64,000 nucleotides of DNA from Brevibacillus brevis (lineage in GTDB: Bacteria; Bacillota; Bacilli; Brevibacillales; Brevibacillaceae), in contig NZ_LR134338.1 of assembly GCF_900637055.1 (NCBI RefSeq), forward strand, positions 3,854,001 to 3,918,000, in the 5' to 3' direction. This document shows, one piece after another, positions 57,668 through 64,000 of the stretch; within the stretch, counting starts at the first letter, position 1, and every line of letters starts with the position of its first letter. The position numbers and the translations under genes are program-made. The notes below the pieces were generated by a model. The model saw nothing but the letters and a program-made list of their open reading frames with translations. It had not been told where the DNA came from and ran no database searches.

Positions 57668-59071
57668 CTATTGTTTGGGAACCCCGCTATTTGATGTATG
57701 CGAATGGCGGGGTTCTTTGTCGAGCAATCGAGTATTGCCGAGTCGGACACTGGCTATCAAACTGATTCCAATCAGAATCAAACCCGTGATAAAGACGCCG
57801 TGCAAAGCTTCACTAAACAACAATCCTGCCCGCATCCGCCCTTCTACGATGCTCCCAAACACACTGATTCCAATCGTCCCCCCAATAGAACGAAATAATT
57901 GCGATGTCGACATGGCAACACCCCGATCTTGCGGTTTTACAGCGCTGTGTGCTGCTGTACCGAGTGCAGGATAGATTGCCCCCATGCCTAGACCTGTGAC
58001 AATCATATAGATGACGAGCTGTGTGTTGGTTGTCCCTACATCAATCGTGCTCAGAAGGTAAAAGCCTGTCGCCATAATGATTAAGCTGGGAATCAGAATC
58101 GCCCGAAATGTAGCTTTTGCCATCCATCTTCCCCCAATCGTCGAAGAAATCGCTGCGGACAACATGAGTGGCACTAAAAGGTATCCAGCCTCTGAGGGAG
58201 TCGCACCGCGTACCCCTTGGACGAACAGAGGGATGTATGCGATTGCACCGAACAAAGCGGCACTCACAAGGAATCCTACGAGATTGCCATATCCAATGGC
58301 CGGGATGCGAAATAGGGAAAGCGGAAGCAGGGGTTCCTTTGCTTTGGTTTCAATCCAAATGAACATGCCGAGAAGCAAGATACCCGCTCCCCCTAACCCG
58401 ATTTTGTATTCCCTCCCCTCCATGACAAGGGACAGCAGGATGAGAATGATAGCTGCACTCAAGCTAATCGCCCCATACCAATCAATGACAGGCTTCTTAT
58501 CGTAGTGCCGCTGATCACTCCAGGCTAGGGCAATGATCAAAAAGGCAGCGATACCGACAGGAAGGTTTATAAAGAAGATCCATCCCCACGGCAGATGCTC
58601 CACGAGAATTCCCCCCAACGAGGGTCCGAGTATACTCGTCATGGCAAAGACTGCTCCGAAAAGACCTTGAAATTTGCCTCTCTTTTCGGGTGGATACAGT
58701 TCACCCACAATAATGAATGCAACCGGCATTAATGCCCCAGCGCCCAAGCCTTGGACTCCTCTCGCTGCAATAAGACCCGTCATAGAATTAGCCATGCCGC
58801 ACAAAAGAGATCCTACCAGAAACAGAAGCAAACCGATCAAATACATTTTTCTTGGCCCAAACAAGTCTGCCATTTTCCCATAGATGGGCATGCTCGTGGT
58901 CGATGCGAGCATATAAATGGCGAACACCCAGCTATAAAACGATAAACCTCCGAGCTCTTTCGTGATTGTCGGCATGGCTGTTGATACAATCGTCTGATCC
59001 AACGATGACAAGACTAGCCCCATCAGCACTCCACCCGTAACCAATCCAACCCGACGCTTTTCCTTTTCCAT
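57668..59071 (-). CDS. MFS drug:H+ antiporter, DHA2 (EmrB/QacA) family
   Basis: 467 residues, 14 predicted membrane segments. Motif D1 region LDQTIVSTAMPTI, motif A GKMADLFGPRKMY, ARGVQGLGAGALMP (motif B) and GPSLGGILVEH (motif C). The ATG at 59071 has GGGGAG 8 bases upstream; the longer frame from 59134 has none. It is convergent with the SASP gene, with only 2 bases between stops. Exports an unknown compound. Confidence 0.92.
   Translation of the reverse strand: MEKEKRRVGLVTGGVLMGLVLSSLDQTIVSTAMPTITKELGGLSFYSWVFAIYMLASTTSMPIYGKMADLFGPRKMYLIGLLLFLVGSLLCGMANSMTGLIAARGVQGLGAGALMPVAFIIVGELYPPEKRGKFQGLFGAVFAMTSILGPSLGGILVEHLPWGWIFFINLPVGIAAFLIIALAWSDQRHYDKKPVIDWYGAISLSAAIILILLSLVMEGREYKIGLGGAGILLLGMFIWIETKAKEPLLPLSLFRIPAIGYGNLVGFLVSAALFGAIAYIPLFVQGVRGATPSEAGYLLVPLMLSAAISSTIGGRWMAKATFRAILIPSLIIMATGFYLLSTIDVGTTNTQLVIYMIVTGLGMGAIYPALGTAAHSAVKPQDRGVAMSTSQLFRSIGGTIGISVFGSIVEGRMRAGLLFSEALHGVFITGLILIGISLIASVRLGNTRLLDKEPRHSHTSNSGVPKQ
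57679..57714 (+). terminator. Terminator of the yfkAB-SASP unit, inside the MFS coding end
   Basis: GAACCCCGC and GCGGGGTTC form a 9-bp stem, followed by TTTGT. It overlaps the last codons of the convergent MFS gene. Confidence 0.7.
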
Positions 59072-59216
59072 CTCCATCACTCCCCTTTTTGAAGTCAGTT
59101 GATAACAGCTCCAAAAATATAAGGGAAATTCCAAAAAAAGAATAGACTTTTTCTTTCAAATGAGTTATTCTGATGATAGAGTCTGCCCCTAATAACTATG
59201 AACGAACCATAAATAA

Positions 59217-59249
59217 AAACCGCCTCCATTACGGACGCGGTTTTTTTGT
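59217..59249 (-). terminator. Terminator of the 62-aa hypothetical gene
   Basis: AAACCGC and GCGGTTT with an inner TCC/GGA pairing; A-rich and T-rich flanks make it usable on both strands. Confidence 0.8.
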
Positions 59250-59269
59250 TATGCAATTCCTTTCGCCAT

Positions 59270-59458
59270 TCATCTCAGCTTGTCGAGCTTTTTGGCACTT
59301 GCCTTCCGAGGTCCAAGCATCGCCTTTCCAATGTCGCCCACTTTGTTTACAGAGTCAAAAACTTGATCGATGACATCCACCAGTTCCCGAATCTGCACCA
59401 CTTTTCCATAGACGCCCATGAAATGGTGTCGGATGTTTTTTCCATTTAACCCTAGCAT
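59270..59458 (-). CDS. Small hypothetical protein (62 aa)
   Basis: MLGLNGKNIRHHFMGVYGKV followed by an amphipathic helical stretch VVQIRELVDVIDQVFDSVNK and a basic end (KASAKKLDKLR). AGGAGG lies 6-8 bases before the ATG, and a good terminator lies 20 bases after the stop, which together support a real gene. No family is recognised. It is in line with the LysM gene upstream on the same strand (100 bases apart). Confidence 0.72.
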   Translation of the reverse strand: MLGLNGKNIRHHFMGVYGKVVQIRELVDVIDQVFDSVNKVGDIGKAMLGPRKASAKKLDKLR

Positions 59459-59558
59459 GGCCGCACCTCCTCTTAATCCTCTCGTATCACTTTATGCAGG
59501 TTCGGGCGAAGAGGAAATGGCGAAGTGTGGAAAATTATTCGACCCTCTATCCAGCTGC

Positions 59559-59900
59559 TTAGCGTGGACGAGGCGTAACGGTCGGACGTGGGCGCGGAGG
59601 TGGTGTCGGCGTAATGGCTCGCTCCACTCGAGTGACACGGTTCTCCAATCGATCTACACGGTTATCCAGTCTGCGATAATCTTCTCGCAGCGCATCTACT
59701 CGCCTTTCCAGACGATCCAAGCGCCGATTGACTTCCACTCCAGGTGCTGGTGTCGCTGTGGTCGGGATGTACAAATTTTGACCGACGTAAATGTAGTAAG
59801 GATAGGCGATATTATTCACGCGGATCAATTCCTGAACGGATACACCAAAACGAGCCGCAATGCTGTTCAGCGTATCTCCGGCACGGACTACATAGTTCAC
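59559..59900 (-). CDS. LysM-domain protein with coiled coil and Pro/Arg tail
   Basis: 113 residues from the GTG at 59898-59900 (AAAAGGAG 8 bases upstream). One LysM domain sits at the very N-terminus (VNYVVRAGDTLNSIAARFGV ... NLYIPTT). Heptad-patterned coiled coil follows (RRLDRLERRVDALREDYRRL, DNRVDRLENRVTRVER) and a Pro/Arg/Thr tail. There is no signal peptide, a combination seen in spore-cortex or coat LysM proteins made in the mother cell (SafA-like placement). It probably binds peptidoglycan. Confidence 0.85.
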   Translation of the reverse strand: MNYVVRAGDTLNSIAARFGVSVQELIRVNNIAYPYYIYVGQNLYIPTTATPAPGVEVNRRLDRLERRVDALREDYRRLDNRVDRLENRVTRVERAITPTPPPRPRPTVTPRPR

Positions 59901-60050
59901 GAATCTCACTCCTTTTATCTGTGATCATTCGTTATTAACCTATGCCCGCCTTGATACACGCGCAATAAACCAATACCCATTTTGGCAAAGAATAGTCAAA
60001 CACCCAGTACAAACGCCGTTACAAACCTGAAATGGCAAGGCTCTGCCCCA

Positions 60051-61271
60051 TTAACACTTGGAAAACACAGTCACACCCTCAAGATACACTTCTTCTACTT
60101 GCTTCAATACCTCTATCTCTTGTAGCGGATCACCTTTTACCACAAGCAAATCTGCAAAATAACCTGGCGCTAACGTTCCGATCTTGCTTCCTTGGTCCAG
60201 CACCTCTGCAGCGTTTTGGGTAGCAGCCTGGATCGCCCGAATTGGCTCCATCCCCAGTTCCACCATCAGCTTGATCTCTTCTGCCACAGGTGTAATCGGA
60301 TAGCCTTCCAATACGATATCCGTACCCGTAGCGATCTTTACGCCTGTATTCATCAATCGTGCGAAGTTCTCGCGGTACGCCTTTTCCGATTCGAGGAAAA
60401 AGGCTCCTTGCTCGATAATCCCTTCGCTCAATATGCCTTGATTCGCCTGTTGTTGCTCATTCCAAATATGCTTGTAATAATCAGCAATCTGAAAAAAGGT
60501 GATCATGGTCGGTACCCATACGAGTCCTTTTTCTTTCATCTGCTCTGCCTGTTCGACGGTCATAAACGTCGCGTGCTCGATCGTATCAAATCCCGCATCA
60601 ATCGCCATCTGGATCGCCGGCTGGAGTGAGGCATGCACACAGCATTTCCGTCCCAAGCGATGAGATTCATCAACCGCCGCATCCAGCTCCTCTTGTGTGA
60701 ACTCCGGCGTTGGTGTACGATGGCTCGTCATGAGCTTGATCCAGTCTGCTCCTGCTCTCACTTGTTCACGCACGGCTGTCCGCACTTCCCACGGGCCATT
60801 TGCTTCTCGCAGGGCACCCTCTAATTGCCAGCCGTGCCCCCCGGTCATAATAATCCCTTGGTTTACTTGAAAAAGACGAGGAGAAACAATGAACTTGTTC
60901 TTGGCTGCCAGCTTCAGCGTACTGCACAATCCATCCGGTGCTGCTACATCGCGGATCGTCGTGACCCCCAAGGAAAGTGCCTCTTTCAAGTTCGCTGTCG
61001 CAAGTAAAGCCACGAGTCCATCGTTGTTGCGATACTCAGCCGAGTCTGGTTTGCTCCACCAATACCCGATGTGAACATGTAAATCGATCAAGCCTGGCAA
61101 AATGGAGCATCCGCTGTACCGCTTTACCTCTCCTTCCGAAATGGAATCCGTAAGCTCCGATTCTGTCCCTACTGCTACAATCTTTCCTCGTTCATCAATC
61201 CCAACAGCGCCTTGTTCGATTACATGCTCTCCATCTCCGATAATGACACGATCAGCAATCAACCATTTCAT
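60051..61271 (-). CDS. Metal-dependent amidohydrolase (imidazolonepropionase/prolidase-like)
   Basis: 406 residues. The first metal motif HVH is in LPGLIDLHVHIG; a Lys-type ligand region WIKLMTSH, then HASLQPA, EHATFM and the catalytic Asp in ATGTDIVLEG. The C-terminus reads GTLAPGYFADLLVVKGDPLQ, typical of the superfamily. The ATG at 61271 follows ACAGGGGGG; an in-frame ATG 42 bases earlier lacks spacing. Cytoplasmic. Substrate could be a dipeptide or cyclic amide; not determinable. Confidence 0.88.
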   Translation of the reverse strand: MKWLIADRVIIGDGEHVIEQGAVGIDERGKIVAVGTESELTDSISEGEVKRYSGCSILPGLIDLHVHIGYWWSKPDSAEYRNNDGLVALLATANLKEALSLGVTTIRDVAAPDGLCSTLKLAAKNKFIVSPRLFQVNQGIIMTGGHGWQLEGALREANGPWEVRTAVREQVRAGADWIKLMTSHRTPTPEFTQEELDAAVDESHRLGRKCCVHASLQPAIQMAIDAGFDTIEHATFMTVEQAEQMKEKGLVWVPTMITFFQIADYYKHIWNEQQQANQGILSEGIIEQGAFFLESEKAYRENFARLMNTGVKIATGTDIVLEGYPITPVAEEIKLMVELGMEPIRAIQAATQNAAEVLDQGSKIGTLAPGYFADLLVVKGDPLQEIEVLKQVEEVYLEGVTVFSKC

Positions 61272-61382
61272 TCCTGTCCCCCCTGTCAAAAATGAAAATC
61301 CATCTGTCCGCAATCCTGGTTAGTCCCTCGAAAGTTCATCATCTATCCAACGATTTCCTTCCCCTCTCCCGCCTAGTTTGAA

Positions 61383-61427
61383 AAAAAAGCCTCCGGCAGC
61401 ACGTGAAGTGCGCCAGAGGCTTTCGTG
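61383..61427 (-). terminator. Terminator of the fumarase gene
   Basis: AAAGCCTC and GAGGCTTT arms with paired inner GGCGCAC/GTGCTGCC-type sequence; T8 follows on the minus strand. Confidence 0.88.
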
Positions 61428-61436
61428 TTACATTCC

Positions 61437-62972
61437 TTATTTAAATACAGGTGCCGCAAACTGAGCCAATTTCTCTGCAGAAGACTTTTCCACATCCGCG
61501 TGCAAGCTGTTGCCATGAGAATCCATGGTGACGATTGCTGCGAAGCCTTTTACGCGCAGGTGCCACATCGCTTCTGGAATACCAAATTCCATGAAGTCGA
61601 CACCTTCTACTTTTTCCAAGCATTCTGCATAATACTGGGCCGCTCCGCCAATCGCATTCAAGTACACAGCGCCATGCTCGTTCAATGCTTTCAGGGTTTT
61701 CGCACCCATTCCGCCTTTTCCGATAACGGCACGGATTCCGAATTTCTTGATGATTTCGCCTTGGTACGGCTCCTCGCGAATAGAGGTAGTCGGGCCAGCC
61801 GCTTTTACATGCCACTCGCCTGCTTCGTCCTTCAGCATAACTGGACCGCAATGGTAAATGATCCCTCCATTGAGGTCTACTGGACAGTCATGATCCATCA
61901 GGTAGCTGTGCAGGGCGTCGCGTCCTGTGTGCATTTCTCCATTGATAATGACCACATCGCCCACTCGCAGGCTGCGGATTTGTTCTTCAGAGATTGGCGC
62001 TTCCAGAACAACCTCTCGGCGCTTTTCGCCCGCATCGTCCGTAGCTGCTACTGGGGACAAGTCCATCGCCACTTCTTCGTCTTTATAGAGGTAACGGAGG
62101 ATTTCGCCAGTCTCCGGGTTCAGGCGAACACCTTGACGGCGGAATGCCCAGCAGTTGTACGCAACGGATACGAAAAAGCTTGCTGGCAGGCGGTTTTCCA
62201 CGCCGATTTTACAGCCGAGCAGAGTCGAGTTGCCACCGAAGCCCATGGTTCCGATTCCGAGCTGGTTCGCTGTTTCCATGATGTAGTCTTCCAATGCAGC
62301 CAAATCAGCGATTGGATTGACATCATCTACTTTGCGGAACAATTGATGCTTCGCCAGTGCATAACCGGAAGTGCGATCGCCACCGATTCCTACGCCGATG
62401 AAGCCGGCACTACAGCCTTGTCCCTGCGCTTGGTAAACTGCGTGCAGGATGCACTTGCGAATGCCATCCAGGTTGCGGCCCACTTTACCCAGGCCTTCGA
62501 GCTCACAGGGCAGGGAATATTGGATGTTCTTGTTCTCACAGCCGCCGCCTTTGAGAATCAGCTTGATTTCGATTTCATTCTCTTCCCATTGCTCGAAGTG
62601 AATCACAGGCGTACCTGGTCCGAGGTTGTCCCCTGTGTTTGCACCCGTCAAGGAATCTACGGAGTTGGAACGCAGCTTGCCTGTTTTGGTTGCTTCTGCA
62701 ATCATTTCCTTGATTGCTTGTTTAATGATCAGCTGGTTGACTCCAACCGGAGTTTTTACTTCGAAAGTTGGCATCCCCGTATCTTGACAGATCGGAGAAA
62801 CATTTTCTTCTGCCATGACGACGTTTTGCGCAATCGTAGACAAAGACAGCGCTGCACGCGTGCCAAGATCCTCTTTCACTTTAGCTGCATTGACGGCACG
62901 ACGCACGTCTGGTGGTAGATTCGTAGAAGTATCCGTGATCAGTTCCAGAATGCTTTGCTTCAAGTTTTCCAT
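61437..62972 (-). CDS. Class I fumarate hydratase (iron-sulfur)
   Basis: 511-residue oxygen-sensitive [4Fe-4S] fumarase of the TCA cycle. The N-terminal alpha domain has cluster Cys62 in SPICQDTGMP. Two further Cys candidates lie in GQGCSAGFIGVGIGGDRTSG and YHCGPVM. The C-terminal beta domain contains INGEMHTGRDALHSYLMDHD and VIGKGGMGAKTL. The single-chain length fits FumA-type enzymes. The ATG follows AGGGGCGTC. A TATAAT extended -10 lies about 55 bases upstream. Confidence 0.94.
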   Translation of the reverse strand: MENLKQSILELITDTSTNLPPDVRRAVNAAKVKEDLGTRAALSLSTIAQNVVMAEENVSPICQDTGMPTFEVKTPVGVNQLIIKQAIKEMIAEATKTGKLRSNSVDSLTGANTGDNLGPGTPVIHFEQWEENEIEIKLILKGGGCENKNIQYSLPCELEGLGKVGRNLDGIRKCILHAVYQAQGQGCSAGFIGVGIGGDRTSGYALAKHQLFRKVDDVNPIADLAALEDYIMETANQLGIGTMGFGGNSTLLGCKIGVENRLPASFFVSVAYNCWAFRRQGVRLNPETGEILRYLYKDEEVAMDLSPVAATDDAGEKRREVVLEAPISEEQIRSLRVGDVVIINGEMHTGRDALHSYLMDHDCPVDLNGGIIYHCGPVMLKDEAGEWHVKAAGPTTSIREEPYQGEIIKKFGIRAVIGKGGMGAKTLKALNEHGAVYLNAIGGAAQYYAECLEKVEGVDFMEFGIPEAMWHLRVKGFAAIVTMDSHGNSLHADVEKSSAEKLAQFAAPVFK

Positions 62973-63025
62973 CTATGACGCCCCTTTTGACGTAGTGGTG
63001 TAAATGGTAGCATAAACCGCCTATT

Positions 63026-63034
63026 ATTATAGCA
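63026..63034 (-). promoter_or_regulatory. Extended -10 promoter of fumarase
   Basis: TGCTATAAT on the minus strand (TGN plus a consensus -10). No good -35 is apparent, as expected for extended -10 promoters. Confidence 0.6.
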
Positions 63035-63153
63035 CACGCTCCCCCACCTGTCCGTAGATTGCTGCCCAAAGGTGTGTGAAACATTCCGTAAACGTGCGTC
63101 GTCTAATTACCGACAACAAATTTTGGCAAGAAGCACATATGAGGGGGATCAAA

Positions 63154-64000
63154 ATGAAAAAAACAATTGCTGGGCTTCTCGCCTCCGTACTGGTGGTGAC
63201 CGCTATACCCTTCCTGTTCTCGACGGGTACAGTCGCGGAGCCAGCCGTTCAAGCCGCATCTACAGAGGATTTGCCAGTAGTCGGTTCCTATGCGGAGCTA
63301 AAAAAGCTCATCCAATCATCAAACCTGGACAGCTACCATTACGCCACCCTGGAAATGGGCACCGCTTTGCCTGCATCCGCACCTAGCACTGCCAACAAAG
63401 TAGCTGACACTTCCAGCGGCGCTGTTCGGGGTGATTTTTCCACAACGAACACACAAGTGCAGGGCGTCGATGAAGCAGATATCGTTAAATCAGACGGAAC
63501 TTATCTTTATCAATCCACGCAAAATGAAGTGCGCATCATCAAAGCGTATCCTGCCACCGAGATGAAAATCGCAAGCCGTATCAGCTATGACAATGGAAAA
63601 TTCGTACCGCAAGAAATGTACGTAGACGATCGTAGACTCATTGTAATCGGGCAAGCGGATGAGACTATCTCCTATCCTCCTGATCCTGCTTCCAAACGAG
63701 GCATCCCCCGTTACCAAGGCATGCAGTCAGTGAAAACCATGATCTACGATATTACGGACAAAAAACAGCCTAGGCTCATTCGTCAACTGGAGCTGGAAGG
63801 CCAGTACATGTCGTCCCGCAAAATCGGCGCGAGCTTGTACGTGACAGCCAACCATTACATGGATGCTTATCGTATTCTGCAAGAGAAAGCAGAAGTGCCC
63901 GGCCCAACGTATAAAGACAGCGTCCATCATAACCAATACCAAACCATTCCCTACAGCGAGATTCGTTACTTCCCGGATCATTTTCGTCCAGAGTATTTGA
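63154..64000 (+). CDS. Secreted beta-propeller domain protein (partial)
   Basis: Starts MKKTIAGLLASVLVVTAIPF with a signal peptide ending near VQAAS. The region NTQVQGVDEADIVKSDG is the hallmark of the Beta_propel (PF09826-type) family of surface proteins. Blade-like strands follow (RLIVIGQADE, VKTMIYDITDKKQPRLIRQL). GAGGGGG lies before the ATG. It continues past the window end, with about 282 codons visible. Function unknown; some relatives have an extracellular regulatory role. Confidence 0.88.
   Translation, partial: MKKTIAGLLASVLVVTAIPFLFSTGTVAEPAVQAASTEDLPVVGSYAELKKLIQSSNLDSYHYATLEMGTALPASAPSTANKVADTSSGAVRGDFSTTNTQVQGVDEADIVKSDGTYLYQSTQNEVRIIKAYPATEMKIASRISYDNGKFVPQEMYVDDRRLIVIGQADETISYPPDPASKRGIPRYQGMQSVKTMIYDITDKKQPRLIRQLELEGQYMSSRKIGASLYVTANHYMDAYRILQEKAEVPGPTYKDSVHHNQYQTIPYSEIRYFPDHFRPEYL

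Noticed and set aside
1..64000. CRISPR arrays, insertion sequences, prophage, tRNA or rRNA genes
   Set aside because: No regularly spaced direct repeats, transposase or phage genes, or cloverleaf/rRNA sequences were recognised on reading both strands.

Overview
The window looks like chromosome of a spore-forming, moderately GC-rich member of the Bacillales, most likely Brevibacillus or a close Paenibacillaceae relative. This is inferred from gene content, not from a search. The evidence is a YjcZ-type 35-residue sporulation protein, an alpha/beta-type SASP, a B-type RNase P RNA, SAM-I and T-box leaders, an SLH-domain wall protein, strong AGGAGG ribosome sites, many TTG/GTG starts, and B. subtilis-like genes (yitJ, yoxD, yfkAB, yoaE, ytoA, lytS/lytT) alongside genes B. 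subtilis lacks (prfC, cobalamin-dependent metH). No prophage, insertion sequence, CRISPR array, rRNA or tRNA gene was seen. Layout: 1-6.3 kb holds prfC (cut by the window edge), an M32 carboxypeptidase, an SDR oxidoreductase, a Mug-type DNA glycosylase and an APH/CotS-type kinase-fold protein. 6.3-12 kb is a methionine/folate operon: a SAM-I riboswitch, metH and a homocysteine methyltransferase/MTHFR fusion. 12-15.8 kb holds yjcZ and an ECF sigma factor with a large membrane-anchored partner. 15.8-18.4 kb is a T-box leader, argS and a small PH-like protein. 18.4-25.2 kb is an ato-like catabolic locus. It has a CoA-transferase A/B pair, a three-gene polar-amino-acid-type ABC transporter and a thiolase, all on the minus strand behind a clear sigma-54 promoter and two 18-bp palindromes. 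A divergent PAS/AAA+/Fis activator faces it, followed by a 212-bp nested inverted-repeat element of unknown nature. 25.4-31.6 kb holds endonuclease IV, a TetR/MFS pair with matching operators, a universal stress protein, an HD-GYP protein and a wrecked patatin gene. 31.7-38.2 kb is an acetate/monocarboxylate uptake region: two sodium:solute symporters, a DUF485 partner, a cre site and a LytS/LytT-type two-component system. 38.3-43.1 kb holds asparagine synthetase, a nupC nucleoside transporter behind a promoter-proximal terminator, and an AT-rich alpha/beta hydrolase. 43.2-49.4 kb holds a molybdopterin oxidoreductase, DUF418/TetR, and a MarR-controlled FAD monooxygenase. 49.5-52.6 kb holds an SLH surface protein with an ECF-type promoter, then rnpB. 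52.7-57.7 kb holds an ArsR/MFS pair with shared operators, a HesB-like protein, a gamma-carbonic anhydrase, a DUF1385 membrane protein, yfkAB and a SASP. 57.7-64 kb holds a drug:H+ antiporter, small spore/wall-type proteins, an amidohydrolase, class I fumarase and the start of a secreted beta-propeller protein. The most notable points are: (1) the sigma-54-controlled operon, which resembles the enterobacterial ato regulon with an ABC transporter in place of AtoE, and whose CoA-transferase B subunit has Val where the family signature has its catalytic Glu; (2) the long nested hairpin element at 25.0-25.2 kb; (3) several regulator/target pairs whose operator sequences can be read directly from matching palindromes.
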